Positions 36,407 through 46,034 of a DNA stretch of 64,000 bases are shown in pieces; the stretch's first letter is position 1, and the number at the start of each line of letters is the position of its first letter. The position numbers were made by a program, and so were the translations under genes. The stretch covers positions 1 through 64,000 of the forward strand of contig JADLAX010000029.1 of the NCBI GenBank assembly GCA_020848035.1, in the 5' to 3' direction. Source of the stretch: Anaerolineae bacterium (GTDB lineage: Bacteria > Chloroflexota > Anaerolineae > Promineifilales > Promineifilaceae). The notes below the pieces were generated by a model. That model was given only the letters and a program-made list of their open reading frames with translations, was not told the DNA's origin and did no database searches.

Positions 36407-38731
36407 TTAAGCCAGAACCACGGTAAGTTGGGCAACGGCCGTTTCTGGCCGCAGCAAAATGCCATCTTGGTGGGGTTCGACTGTGCCTCCGGTGAGGTCG
36501 GTAACGGCCGTTACGCCCCGCAGCACCACCGTCCACGGCTTGGTCGCCCCAGCGGCGGCGAGGTGCAGCGTGCTGCCTTCCCTCCGGGCGTGCAAAGTCA
36601 GCTCGGGTTGGCCCTGCAAATTGGGGACGGTGCGAGAAACGGCCGCTCCCTCTTCCAGCGCAAACAAATGGAACGTCACGCCATCGGCAAAGTCGTAGTC
36701 CGGGCGGCTGTTGTTGGCCCCGAGGGGAAGCAGGGTATTGGGCCGCACCCACAGGGGCAGGCTCAAAAAATCGTACGACTCCCGCTGCCAGCGACCCCCA
36801 TCGCGCACCTCGTTGGTGAAGAAATGGGTCCAACGGCCGTCGGGCAGGTAATAATCCACCTCGTTGTCGTGGCGCAGCACCGGCGCCACCAGCAGCGCAT
36901 CGCCCAGCATGTATTGGCGATCCAGCGCAGCGCAGGCCGGGTCGTCGGGGAATTCCAGCAGCATGGCCCGCAGCGTGGGGACGCCGGTGGTGTGCGCTTC
37001 GTGGGCCAGGCCGAACAGGTAGGGCATCAGGCGGCACTTGAGCCTGGTGAAGTGGCGCAAGACGTCCACCGCTTCCTCATCAAACAGCCACGGCACGCGG
37101 TACGAGCTGCTGCCGTGCAAACGGCTGTGCGACGACAGCAGGCCAAAGGCACACCAGCGCTTGTAGACGGCGGCCGGGGCCGTGTGCTCAAACCCGCCAA
37201 TGTCGTGGCTCCAAAAGCCAAACCCAGACAGCGACAGCGACAAGCCGCCGCGTAAACTTTCGGCCATCGACTCAAAGGTGGCGGTGCAGTCGCCGCCCCA
37301 GTGCACAGGGAACTGCTGCCCGCCAGCCGTGGCCGAGCGGGCAAATAGAACGGCCTCGTTGGGGCCGCGTTCGGCTTGCAGCAGCGCAAACACCGTCTGG
37401 TTGTAAAGCTGGGTGTAGTAGTTGTGCATGCGCACCGGGTCGGCACCATCGTGGTACACCACATCGGTGGGAATGCGTTCGCCAAAGTCGGTTTTGAAGC
37501 AGTCGACGCCCATATCGAGCAGGGTGCGCAGCCGGTCGCTGAACCAGCGGCAGGCAGCGGGATTGGTGAAATCGACCAGGGCCATGCCCGCCTGCCAGCG
37601 ATCCCACTGCCAGACATCGCCGTTGGCCTTTTTGACCAGGTAGCCGTGGGCCATGCCCTCGTCGAACAGGGCCGAGCGCTGGGCGATGTACGGGTTGATC
37701 CAGACGCAGATGCGCAAACCGCGATCTTTCAAGCGGCCGAGCATTCCTGCCGGATCGGGGAAGAGGCGTTCGTCCCAGGCCAGGTTGGTCCAGTGGAACT
37801 CCTTCATCCAGAAGCAGTCGAAGTGGAAGACGTGCAGCGGAATGTCGCGGTCGGCCATGCCCTGGACAAAGCTAGTGACGGTCGCTTCGTCGTAGTTGGT
37901 GGTGAAGGAGGTGGAGAGCCAGAGGCCAAAGGACCAGGCGGGCGGCAGGGCGGGCCGCCCGGTGAGCGCCGTGTAGCGGCTAAGCACTTCTTTGGGCGTG
38001 GGGCCATTGATGAGGCAGTAATCCAGCCGCTCGCCGGGCACGCTGAACTGGACGCGCTCCACCTTTTCCGAGCCGACTTCCAGCGACACATGCTCCGGGT
38101 GGTTGATAAAAACGCCATAGCCCCGGTTGGTGAGGTAGAACGGGATGTTTTTGTACGCCTGCTCGCTGCTGGTGCCGCCGTCTTCCTGCCACAGGTCAAC
38201 CACCTGGCCATTTTTGACAAACGGGGTGAAGCGCTCGCCCAGGCCGTACACGTTTTCGCCGACGCTGAGGCCGAGCTGTTCGTGGATGAAACGGCCGTCT
38301 CCCACCACATCCACGTACCCCAGGCCGCGCCAGCCGCTGTGCGTCAGCCGCCGCTCGCCGTCCAGGTAGTCCACCTGCCAGTTGTCACCTTTGGCAATGC
38401 GTACCGTCAAACGGCCGCTGGTGAGGCTGGCAAAATCGGCTTCATTGCGGATGTGGACCGGGGTGTCTGGTTGGCGGTGGAGCGTGAAGTGGGGTGGCAA
38501 CGGCCGTTGCCCCTTGTGGTGCCACAACTGCACCCGGATCACGTCTGGCATAGGCGAGGTAAAGCGCACGGTGATCAGCCCCATGTTGAGCGTGTCACCG
38601 CGATGAGCAATGCGCCGGGTGGCGGCGTACACCGTCAGCGCCTCGGGTTCAATCTCGACGTCATGCACCTGCACCGCAAAATACGGCGTCACGTTGGGGC
38701 GAAACTGCCAGTAGCCATCGGTGAATTTCAT
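36407..38731 (-). CDS. GH31 alpha-xylosidase (YicI type)
   Basis: 774 aa from the ATG at 38731 (AAAGGA 7 nt before); close to YicI's 772. The nucleophile Asp415 lies in GVDCFKTDFGERIPTDV, and HVFHFDCFWMKEFHW is characteristic of alpha-xylosidases rather than alpha-glucosidases. It removes alpha-1,6-xylosyl side groups, for example from isoprimeverose and xyloglucan oligosaccharides. No signal peptide, so cytoplasmic. The released xylose would feed XylA/XylB encoded in the same locus. Confidence 0.92.
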   Translation of the reverse strand: MKFTDGYWQFRPNVTPYFAVQVHDVEIEPEALTVYAATRRIAHRGDTLNMGLITVRFTSPMPDVIRVQLWHHKGQRPLPPHFTLHRQPDTPVHIRNEADFASLTSGRLTVRIAKGDNWQVDYLDGERRLTHSGWRGLGYVDVVGDGRFIHEQLGLSVGENVYGLGERFTPFVKNGQVVDLWQEDGGTSSEQAYKNIPFYLTNRGYGVFINHPEHVSLEVGSEKVERVQFSVPGERLDYCLINGPTPKEVLSRYTALTGRPALPPAWSFGLWLSTSFTTNYDEATVTSFVQGMADRDIPLHVFHFDCFWMKEFHWTNLAWDERLFPDPAGMLGRLKDRGLRICVWINPYIAQRSALFDEGMAHGYLVKKANGDVWQWDRWQAGMALVDFTNPAACRWFSDRLRTLLDMGVDCFKTDFGERIPTDVVYHDGADPVRMHNYYTQLYNQTVFALLQAERGPNEAVLFARSATAGGQQFPVHWGGDCTATFESMAESLRGGLSLSLSGFGFWSHDIGGFEHTAPAAVYKRWCAFGLLSSHSRLHGSSSYRVPWLFDEEAVDVLRHFTRLKCRLMPYLFGLAHEAHTTGVPTLRAMLLEFPDDPACAALDRQYMLGDALLVAPVLRHDNEVDYYLPDGRWTHFFTNEVRDGGRWQRESYDFLSLPLWVRPNTLLPLGANNSRPDYDFADGVTFHLFALEEGAAVSRTVPNLQGQPELTLHARREGSTLHLAAAGATKPWTVVLRGVTAVTDLTGGTVEPHQDGILLRPETAVAQLTVVLA

Positions 38732-38750
38732 AGGAAAGTCCTTTTTCTTA

Positions 38751-38812
38751 TGAAACGTGATGCGTGAAACGTGATTTTCTTCTTCACGTTTCACGCATCA
38801 CGTTTCACTTTT
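38751..38812. repeat. GTGAAACGTGAT hairpin
   Basis: GAAACGTGATGCGTGAAACGTGA faces TCACGTTTCACGCATCACGTTTC with a short TTTTCTTCT loop: over 20 bp of near-perfect stem between the GH31 and oxidoreductase genes. The same words sit inside the 29,158 element. Confidence 0.85.
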
Positions 38813-38815
38813 GCA

Positions 38816-39805
38816 CTAAATTGCTATCTCTTCGGGATATTGCAATCCCCACTGCCCGCGCATTTCGTCCAGCAGGGTCATAATTTCCAGGGTGTCGGCA
38901 TGGGGTACCACGGCCGATTCCAATTTGCCCGCGCGCAAACAGTCGTGCACTTCGCGCACCTGGTAGCCGTAACCGTTGCCCTCGTAGGGAATCTGGATCG
39001 TTTCGGGCTTGCCGCCGACGTGCTGCACGGTGAGGGTTTGGGCGTGCCAGAACATGTGGTGCAGCTTGATGTACCCCTCGCTGCCGGTGATGAATGCTTC
39101 ACACGGCCGTTCCACCCGCTGGGTACTGAGCAGCATTGCCTGCGCCCCGTGGTTGTACTGCCAGATGGCCGTGTTTAGTTCATCCACCCCCGTTTCGCCC
39201 AAGTGGGCCGCCGAGAGGATGCGGTCGGGTTTGCCCAGCACCAGGTGGACCAGCGTGGCGGGGTAGATGCCCATGTCCAGCAGCGCGCCACCCGCCAGCG
39301 CCGGGTCGTACAGACGGCCGTGTGGATTGAAGGGCACGTTAAAGGCAAAATTAGCCTGAACCAGCCGGACGGTACCGATACGGCCGTTGTCCAACCACTT
39401 CATCATCTGCCGGATAGCCGGGATGAACTTCATCCACATTGCTTCCATTAAAAACAATCCCTTCTCTTGGGCCAGATCCATACATTCTTTGGCCTGGGCG
39501 GCATTCACCGTGAGCGGTTTTTCACACAGCACGTGTTTACCGGCGTTCAGGCACAGCTTCATGTTCTCGTAGTGCAGGTTGTGCGGCGTGGCGATGTAGA
39601 TCACGTCCACGTCGGGGTCGGCAGCTAGCGCTTCGTAAGTGGGATAGCGGCGTGGGATGTGCCACTTGTCGCCAAACGCATCGGCCGCAGCCTGCGAGCG
39701 TGAGCCGACGGCCAGGCAAACGGCGTCGGCCTGGCGGTTGATAGCCTCCGCCAGCTGATCGGCAATCCAGCCGGTGGCCAGAATGCCCCATCGAATTTTT
39801 TCCAT
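38816..39805 (-). CDS. Gfo/Idh/MocA-family oxidoreductase
   Basis: 329 aa from the ATG at 39805 with AAGGAG. N-terminal Rossmann fold (IRWGILATGWIADQLAEAI), then YIATPHNLHYENMKLCLNAGKHVLCEKPLTVN with the EKP motif of this family. It would oxidise or reduce a sugar or polyol with NAD(P). First gene of the minus-strand sugar locus; probably acts on a xylose- or glucose-derived compound, not proven. Confidence 0.9.
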   Translation of the reverse strand: MEKIRWGILATGWIADQLAEAINRQADAVCLAVGSRSQAAADAFGDKWHIPRRYPTYEALAADPDVDVIYIATPHNLHYENMKLCLNAGKHVLCEKPLTVNAAQAKECMDLAQEKGLFLMEAMWMKFIPAIRQMMKWLDNGRIGTVRLVQANFAFNVPFNPHGRLYDPALAGGALLDMGIYPATLVHLVLGKPDRILSAAHLGETGVDELNTAIWQYNHGAQAMLLSTQRVERPCEAFITGSEGYIKLHHMFWHAQTLTVQHVGGKPETIQIPYEGNGYGYQVREVHDCLRAGKLESAVVPHADTLEIMTLLDEMRGQWGLQYPEEIAI

Positions 39806-39994
39806 TTCACTGCTCCTTCTTTCGGGTTTGTACGAATGCAACGTCTCTACAAAGCATAAATCAAGCTAATTTTTTGTGCCAATGGGATGGGGTGAGCAAC
39901 GGCCGTTGCCCACCCCAGCCCCACCAGCCTGGACAAATGTCAACAATTCCAGGTGATTTCTTTCCGCTAAAGGCCCAAAAGTGGGGGGGCGCTG

Positions 39995-40024
39995 TTGTAG
40001 CCGCCAGCCGCGCCAAGCTATAAT
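39995..40024 (+). promoter_or_regulatory. Promoter predicting a leaderless kinase mRNA
   Basis: TTGTAG (39995-40000), 18-bp spacer, perfect TATAAT (40019-40024). The ATG at 40031 is only 6 nt after the -10, so transcription should begin at or beside the start codon; no ribosome site fits. Confidence 0.6.
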
Positions 40025-40030
40025 GCCGCC

Positions 40031-42061
40031 ATGCAAGTCCCATCTCCGCTTACAAAACAATTTTCATTAAACCTCGGTGCTCGACTGACGCTGAGCATTG
40101 GCGGCAGCATTATCCTGGTTAGCCTGGCTCTGTTTACCTGGCTCTACCATTTACAGGAAGAACAGGCGATGCGCCAGATCGAAACGCAGGCCGATGCGCT
40201 GCTCACCGAAATGCTCATCGTGCGTGATTGGGTGGCTGAATACGGCGACGTGTGGACCACGCAGCAGGGTTCCTACTTTGTGGAGGGCAGCGGCCCGTTT
40301 TACCGCAAGTCGCCCGGCATGGTCACCAAGGAAATTTCACTGCTTTCCAACGCCCGCGAGAATTTTCGGTTTCACATCACCAGCCTGGAGCTAAAAAATC
40401 CAGAAAATGCGCCGGACGCCTTTGAGCTGGAAGCGCTACATAAATTTGAGCAAACGCCGATCACGTTTAAGCAAATTGAGGAGATTGACGGCGAGCGCTA
40501 TTTCCGGCAAATGGTGCCGCTTTTTACCCAGTCCACCTGCCTGGAATGCCATTCAGAAGCGAAAATTGGTGAGGTGCGCGGCGGCATTAGTGTGCTGGTG
40601 CCGATGGCCGAGGTTGATCAATCCCTGGCAGAAGGGCGGCGGGCGTTGATCATGACGGCCGTTCTCATCACCACACTCATGACGGGCCTGCTCTACTGGC
40701 TGGTGCGGCGCATGGTGGTACGGCCGTTGCACCAGCTGCGCGGCGCGGCGGTGGCCATGGGGCAGGGTAACTACCAGGCCAACTGCACCCTGCGCACTGG
40801 CGACGAGCTGCAAGATTTGGGCGAGACGTTTAACCAGATGGCTGGGAATCTGCACCAATACCAGGATTCGCTGCACCAGCAAATTTCCCAACGCACCCGC
40901 GAACTGAATGCCCTGGCCGAGATGGCCCTCATCATCAGCCGGTCGCAGGATTTGAAGACCGTGCTCAGCGAGGCGCTGGCCCAGGCGCTGCAGGCCACCG
41001 ACATGGCGGGTGGCATCATTCATCTGGTGGGGCCGTCGGGCGGCGTGGCCGTTTCGGTGCAGCATGGCGTGCCCCCGGCCGTGGTCCACTGCATGAGCCG
41101 CGCTGTCACCAGCGAGGGATGCTCGTTTTGGGGCACCCACCGCAGCCTGCAAGTGATCAATCTGCAAGAGAACCATACCAGCTGCCAGACCATTGACTGC
41201 CCGGCGATAGCCCACAACTACCAGGGATTGATCGTAGTGCCGCTGCATTCCGGCAGCCAGGAGCTGGGCACCTTAACCTTGTTGCAGCGGGGGGAAACGG
41301 CCGTATCCCCCGAACAGCGCCAATTTATCACCTGCCTGGGCAACCAGCTGGGCGTGGCCGTGGCCAATGCCCGCTTCCAGGAAGAAATTGAACGCCTGGC
41401 GATTTTGGAAGAACGCGGCCGTATCGCTCGTGAACTGCACGACAGCCTGGCGCAAACCCTCAGCTGGCTGCACTTGAAAATGGACATGCTGACCCAGACG
41501 CTGGAAGAAGGCAACCTGCTGCAAACCCGGCAAGAGGCTCAGGACGTGCAGCAGGTGGTCAACCAGGCGTGTTTTGAAGTGCGGGAATCAATTGATGGCC
41601 TGCGTCTACAGCCAGCCAACGGCCTGAGCGCGGTCGTAACCGATTATGTCACCGAGTTCAGCCGTCGCAGCCGCATCTCGGTAAATCTCAAAATTGGCGA
41701 TGCCTGCCGCCTGAACCCGGTGGTGGAAATTGAAGCCCTGCGCATTTTGCAGGAGGCGATGACCAATGCCTACAAACACGCCAACGCCACTCACCTGGAA
41801 ATCTACTTCCAGCGGCAAAACGGCTATGTGGAACTGTCGGTGCAGGACAACGGCAAGGGGTTTGATCCATTGATGCAGGTACACAACGGCCACTACGGGC
41901 TGCACATTATGCAGGAGCGTGCTGAACGAGTTGCTGGCTCATTTTACCTGGCATCCGCACCCAATCGGGGTACACAAATCATCGTGCGCCTACCGGCCGA
42001 CAAAACGGGCGAGCCTGAGGTCGACGCCGCCCAACCGCTGTTGCAGGAAGCCGCCTTATGA
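40031..42061 (+). CDS. DUF3365 / HAMP / GAF sensor histidine kinase with CxxCH heme site
   Basis: 676 aa. Helix about 20-42, periplasmic Tll0287-like (DUF3365) domain with the c-type heme motif CLECH (Cys170, Cys173, His174), second helix about 205-228, HAMP about 229-280, GAF about 300-450 containing several Cys, HisKA_3 with phospho-His470 in RELHDSLAQT, and HATPase (QDNGKGFDP). NarX/LiaS-type kinase. The heme suggests sensing of redox state, oxygen, NO or peroxide outside the cell. Overlaps the next gene by 4 nt. Confidence 0.92.
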   Translation: MQVPSPLTKQFSLNLGARLTLSIGGSIILVSLALFTWLYHLQEEQAMRQIETQADALLTEMLIVRDWVAEYGDVWTTQQGSYFVEGSGPFYRKSPGMVTKEISLLSNARENFRFHITSLELKNPENAPDAFELEALHKFEQTPITFKQIEEIDGERYFRQMVPLFTQSTCLECHSEAKIGEVRGGISVLVPMAEVDQSLAEGRRALIMTAVLITTLMTGLLYWLVRRMVVRPLHQLRGAAVAMGQGNYQANCTLRTGDELQDLGETFNQMAGNLHQYQDSLHQQISQRTRELNALAEMALIISRSQDLKTVLSEALAQALQATDMAGGIIHLVGPSGGVAVSVQHGVPPAVVHCMSRAVTSEGCSFWGTHRSLQVINLQENHTSCQTIDCPAIAHNYQGLIVVPLHSGSQELGTLTLLQRGETAVSPEQRQFITCLGNQLGVAVANARFQEEIERLAILEERGRIARELHDSLAQTLSWLHLKMDMLTQTLEEGNLLQTRQEAQDVQQVVNQACFEVRESIDGLRLQPANGLSAVVTDYVTEFSRRSRISVNLKIGDACRLNPVVEIEALRILQEAMTNAYKHANATHLEIYFQRQNGYVELSVQDNGKGFDPLMQVHNGHYGLHIMQERAERVAGSFYLASAPNRGTQIIVRLPADKTGEPEVDAAQPLLQEAAL

Positions 42062-42741
42062 CCTCTATTCGGGTGATGCTCGCCGATGACCACCAGCTGT
42101 TTCGTGCAGGCATTGCCAGCCTGCTGGAGCGTGAGCCGGACATTGAGGTGGTGGGCCAGGCGCCCAACGGGGCCGAAGCGGTGAAGCTGGGCCAGCAGTT
42201 CCAGCCGGATGTGGCCTTGCTGGACATCCAGATGCCGGTGATGGGTGGACTAGACGCAGCACGCCATTTGCTGGCGCAGCAGCCGCAGCTGAAGATCATC
42301 ATGCTGACCATTTCAGACAGTGACCGGGATTTGTTTACGGCCGTAAAAGCCGGTGCCCAGGGATATTTGCTTAAGGGCAGCACCAGCACACAGGAGTTGG
42401 TAACGGCCGTTCGCCAGGTTGCCGCCGGGGAAGCCATCATCGCCCCCGCCCTGGTGCCCCTCCTACTGGCCGAATTCAGCCACCTGAGCCATGAGCAAGA
42501 GGCAAAACAGGTCGCTGCTGAACCGGAAGAGCCACTGCACCAGGTGCTCACTGAGCGCGAGCTGGAGGTGCTGCACCTGGTCAGCCAGGGGCTGACCAAC
42601 CGGGAGATTGCCGCCAAACTGTTCATTTCTGAGAACACGGTAAGGTCGCATTTACGCAATATTTTGGACAAGCTGCACGTGCAAAATCGGCTCCAGGCAG
42701 CGGCTTTTTTGAAACGGCCGTCTGACAAAAATGACAAGTAA
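42058..42741 (+). CDS. NarL/FixJ-family response regulator
   Basis: 227 aa. Receiver domain with Asp56 in LLDIQMPVMGG, and a C-terminal LuxR-type HTH (LTEREVLHLVSQGLTNREIAAKLFISENTVRSHL-like, in pieces). Start overlaps the kinase stop (ATGA), so the two are made together. It probably controls the peroxidase and MsrPQ genes that follow, by position. Confidence 0.95.
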   Translation: MTSIRVMLADDHQLFRAGIASLLEREPDIEVVGQAPNGAEAVKLGQQFQPDVALLDIQMPVMGGLDAARHLLAQQPQLKIIMLTISDSDRDLFTAVKAGAQGYLLKGSTSTQELVTAVRQVAAGEAIIAPALVPLLLAEFSHLSHEQEAKQVAAEPEEPLHQVLTERELEVLHLVSQGLTNREIAAKLFISENTVRSHLRNILDKLHVQNRLQAAAFLKRPSDKNDK

Positions 42742-42839
42742 TTGGGAAAGGATGACCATCGTCCATCTGGACTAGTCCGATCCGCTTAGAACAGCCCCAG
42801 CACCCCAAATTTCACCCCTACAATCATCCACCCGGATGA

Positions 42840-42869
42840 TAGACGCACCAACCAGCGACCCCCTACAAT
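42840..42869 (+). promoter_or_regulatory. Possible promoter of the cytochrome peroxidase gene
   Basis: TAGACG (42840-42845), 18-bp spacer, TACAAT (42864-42869). An alternative TTGACA at 42902-42907 has only a 15-bp spacer to TATTGT. Either gives an untranslated leader before 42948. Confidence 0.45.
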
Positions 42870-42947
42870 TTAGGGAAGTTCACCCTGATCACAGTTGGGT
42901 TTTGACAGCTATTCCCACACTCTATTGTGTTTTTTAAGGAGAAAGAA

Positions 42948-44054
42948 ATGAAAAGATTATCCCTCTACATTCTGGTTTTGGCCGCATTTGGGCTGCTCTT
43001 CCTTGGTGCCTGTGGCGCTGAGGAAGCGGAACCCACGCCAGAACCAACGGTGGAACCCACCCTGGCTCCCGATGAATATTCCCGCGACTTGCTGGGCTCC
43101 TTCATCGCTCTGCCGGAAGTGGTAGAACCCACCGAATACGAACTCACCCAGGAAATTGTCGACCTGGGCCGTATGCTGTACTACGAAACTCGTATTTCCA
43201 TCAGCCAGGAAATTGCCTGTAACTCCTGCCACCTGTTGGACAACTACGGCGTAGATGGCTTGCAGTTCTCCCTGGGGCATGACGGCAAACCGGTTGGCCG
43301 CAACTCGCCCACCGTGTACAACGCTGCACTGCACCTCTCCCAGTTCTGGGACGGCCGTGCACCTGACGTTGAAGCCCAGGCTCAAGGCCCCATCCTTGCC
43401 TCTGGCGAAATGGGTATGCCCGATCCCGAATACGTGCTTTTTGTTTTGAACACCATCCCTGGCTACCTGCCGCTGTTTGAAGCCGCCTTCCCCGACGATC
43501 CCGATCCAATCAACTACGACAACGTAGGGCGGGCCATTGGCGCTTTTGAACGCTACCTGCTCACCCCTGGCCCGTTTAACGAACTGCTGGAAGGTAACGA
43601 CGATGCCTTCAACGAACAGGAAAAGCGGGGTCTCGCCCTCTTCGTTTCCACGGGCTGCACCACCTGCCATTACGGCGAAGCCGTTGGTGGCGAGCGGTAT
43701 GCGGTGCTGGGGCAGGTAAACGCCTATCCCGATCTGACCGACGAAGGCCGCTTTGCCATCACCGGCGAAGAAGCTGACATGTACTCCTTCAAGGTGCCGG
43801 GCCTGCTCAACATTGCCGAAACCGGCCCGTACCTGCACGACGGCAGCATCACCTCCCTGGCCGAGATGGTTGAGCTGATGGCTTATCATCAACTGGGCAA
43901 AGAGCTGACCGATGCTGAAATCACCGACATCGTGGCGTTCCTGAATGCGCTCACGGGCGAACTGCCGATGGAATACATTGCCATTCCAGAGTTCCCGCCG
44001 AACGGCCCGGACACCCCCGGCCCGTACGAATACGAAGGTGCAGACTCTAACTAA
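42948..44054 (+). CDS. Di-heme cytochrome c peroxidase
   Basis: 368 aa from the ATG at 42948 with AAGGAG 6 nt upstream. Lipoprotein signal ending LGACG, a PTPEPTVEPT linker, then the CcpA/MauG fold with two heme sites: CNSCH (Cys91) and CTTCH (Cys237). It reduces hydrogen peroxide outside the membrane using cytochrome c electrons. The heme-sensor two-component pair directly upstream is the likely regulator. Terminator at 44103. Confidence 0.92.
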   Translation: MKRLSLYILVLAAFGLLFLGACGAEEAEPTPEPTVEPTLAPDEYSRDLLGSFIALPEVVEPTEYELTQEIVDLGRMLYYETRISISQEIACNSCHLLDNYGVDGLQFSLGHDGKPVGRNSPTVYNAALHLSQFWDGRAPDVEAQAQGPILASGEMGMPDPEYVLFVLNTIPGYLPLFEAAFPDDPDPINYDNVGRAIGAFERYLLTPGPFNELLEGNDDAFNEQEKRGLALFVSTGCTTCHYGEAVGGERYAVLGQVNAYPDLTDEGRFAITGEEADMYSFKVPGLLNIAETGPYLHDGSITSLAEMVELMAYHQLGKELTDAEITDIVAFLNALTGELPMEYIAIPEFPPNGPDTPGPYEYEGADSN

Positions 44055-44102
44055 CCGCTGACGATTCGGTCATTGCCAAACGGCATTCTATAAAGTTAAA
44101 CT

Positions 44103-44139
44103 GAGTTTCGCAGGGTAAAATCTCTGCGAAACTCTTTTC
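44103..44139 (+). terminator. Terminator of the cytochrome peroxidase gene
   Basis: 11-bp stem GAGTTTCGCAG and complement (44103-44113, 44124-44134) followed by TTTT. Confidence 0.88.
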
Positions 44140-44196
44140 TATCTGTGGCTGGTTTGACGCCGCCACAAAATTGTCAAGGGGAAGCTAAAAGACAAG

Positions 44197-45174
44197 ATGA
44201 GCCAAAAGTATCGTTATCGCCGCACGATTCCAAGATCGCAGATTACGCCGGAAGCGCTTTACCGCAGTCGGCGCGAATTTATGATGGGTACGGCCGCTTT
44301 CTCCGCCGCTGCCCTGTTAGCCGCCTGTGGTGCCCCATCCGGCGCACCAGAAGACGGCACGCCGCCCCCACCCGGAGCAGAAGGAACCGGAACGGCCGTT
44401 CCCACTTTCACCCCCGCCCCAGACGACCTCACCAGCGAGCAAGACATTCTGCATTACAACAACTTTTATGAGTTCACCCTGGAAAAAGAAACCGTGGCGG
44501 AAAAGGCGGCCGGTTTTGTCACCTCGCCGTGGGAAGTGGCTGTAGGCGGGCTGGTGCGCCAGCCTGGCGTCTACGACATCGCTACGCTCAAGCGGCAGTA
44601 TGAACCGGAAGAGCGCATTTACCGGCTGCGCTGCGTGGAAGGTTGGTCAATGGTGATTCCGTGGCTGGGCTTCCCGCTGCACAAGCTGCTGGAAACGGCC
44701 GAACCGCTGCCCGAAGCCCAGTATGTGCGCTTTGAAACGCTTTACGACCCGGCGCGGCTGCCCGGCCAAAACAGCGACTGGTACGAGTGGCCCTACGTGG
44801 AAGGGCTGCGCCTGGATGAAGCCATGCATGACCTGACGCTGCTGGCCACCGGGCTGTACGGCAAGGATCTCGCCCCGCAAAACGGCGCGCCGATTCGCCT
44901 GGTGGTGCCGTGGAAGTACGGTTTTAAGAGCATCAAATCGATCGTGAAGATTGACCTGGTTGCCGAGCAGCCGGAGACTTTGTGGATGAAGGCGTCGCCG
45001 GAGGAGTACGGCTTTTACGCCAACGTCAACCCAGACGTGCCGCATCCCCGCTGGTCACAGGCCACCGAGCGGCGGCTGGGCGATTTGCGGCGGCGCAAAA
45101 CGCTGCTGTTTAACGGCTACGAAGCCGAAGTGGCGCATCTTTACGAAGGCATGGATTTGCAGGAGAATTTTTAG
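44197..45174 (+). CDS. msrP: Molybdopterin sulfoxide reductase catalytic subunit
   Basis: 325 aa. Twin-arginine signal [12 protein letters not shown] with a lipobox-like LLAACG, so exported folded and perhaps lipid-anchored. Oxidoreductase molybdopterin domain with Mo ligand Cys146 in [11 protein letters not shown]. MsrP repairs methionine sulfoxide in envelope proteins. Its quinol-linked partner msrQ starts 10 nt downstream. Confidence 0.95.
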   Translation: MSQKYRYRRTIPRSQITPEALYRSRREFMMGTAAFSAAALLAACGAPSGAPEDGTPPPPGAEGTGTAVPTFTPAPDDLTSEQDILHYNNFYEFTLEKETVAEKAAGFVTSPWEVAVGGLVRQPGVYDIATLKRQYEPEERIYRLRCVEGWSMVIPWLGFPLHKLLETAEPLPEAQYVRFETLYDPARLPGQNSDWYEWPYVEGLRLDEAMHDLTLLATGLYGKDLAPQNGAPIRLVVPWKYGFKSIKSIVKIDLVAEQPETLWMKASPEEYGFYANVNPDVPHPRWSQATERRLGDLRRRKTLLFNGYEAEVAHLYEGMDLQENF

Positions 45175-45184
45175 GCAGGTAGTT

Positions 45185-45796
45185 ATGAAAGAGAAACGGC
45201 CGTTCCCTTCCTCCCTCCAACTTGTTTTCCACCTGCTGGCCTGGCTGCCTGTGCTCTGGCTGCTGTGGGGCTTCTGGCAAGACCAGCTGGGGCTGAACCC
45301 GGTACGCACCATCACCCTGCGCACGGGCAAGACGGCGCTTATCTTCCTGCTGCTGTCGCTCACCGTCACCCCGCTTTACCTGCTTTTTGATTGGAAGTGG
45401 GTGTATCGGTTTAGACGGCCGTTAGGCCTCTATGCCTTCCTGTACGCCACCCTGCACGTTCTCACCTTTGTCGGGCTGGACTATGGCTTCGACTGGACCC
45501 TGGTGGCTGACGCAATCCAGAACAACCGCTACACGCTGGTGGGGCTGACGGCTTTCCTCATCTTGCTGCCGCTGGCGCTTACTTCAACCAAACGCAGCAA
45601 GGCGTGGCTTGGCCCCATATGGTGGAAGCGGCTGCACCGCTGGAGCTACCTGGCAGCGGGCATTGCCGTGTTGCACTACGCTCTGCTGGTGCGGCAGTAT
45701 TACACCCAACCCCTCATCTTTGGTGCCATTTTGGCCGCCCTGCTGGGCATCCGCCTGGTTATGGCGCTGGTCAAAAAGCGGTACGCACTGGGTTAA
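45185..45796 (+). CDS. msrQ: Heme-binding membrane subunit of MsrPQ
   Basis: 203 aa, six helices, ferric-reductase-like family. His residues in YATLHVLTF and WKRLHRWSYLAAGIAVLHYALLV are the expected b-heme ligands. It passes electrons from quinols to MsrP. The start carries an ACGGCCGT copy as codons for Lys-Arg-Pro-Phe. Confidence 0.95.
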   Translation: MKEKRPFPSSLQLVFHLLAWLPVLWLLWGFWQDQLGLNPVRTITLRTGKTALIFLLLSLTVTPLYLLFDWKWVYRFRRPLGLYAFLYATLHVLTFVGLDYGFDWTLVADAIQNNRYTLVGLTAFLILLPLALTSTKRSKAWLGPIWWKRLHRWSYLAAGIAVLHYALLVRQYYTQPLIFGAILAALLGIRLVMALVKKRYALG

Positions 45797-45879
45797 ACTT
45801 GAAGCGAAAGATCAAAGCGTAGTCGCAATTTTGGGACGTGTCCTTTTGGCCAGCAAGCTGGTCTTTATCCCCTCCTTCG

Positions 45880-45945
45880 AAGATAGGCCGCGGATTGCGC
45901 GGATTAAATCTGCGAAATCTGCGTTTATCTGTGTCCCTTTCATTC
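45880..45945. repeat. ATTGCGCGGATTAAATCTGCG word repeat
   Basis: GCGGATTGCGCGGATTAAA faces AATCTGCGAAATCTGCG, making an imperfect hairpin of iterated words ending in TTTATCTGTGTCC. Akin to 29,158 and 60,540 elements. A TACAAT box at 45994-45999 may be the next gene's -10. Confidence 0.7.
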
Positions 45946-46034
45946 ATTCATGGCGGTCGGTGACAGTTGGTGTCGTCTCCCCCCAAAACGGGGTACAATG
46001 CCCCCAATAATCCAAACAAAATTGAGGCTGTTTG

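Noticed and set aside
36347..38767. Long antisense open frames opposite GH31 and other genes
   Set aside because: They are the expected shadows of GC-rich genes; the texts show no family features and no ribosome sites.
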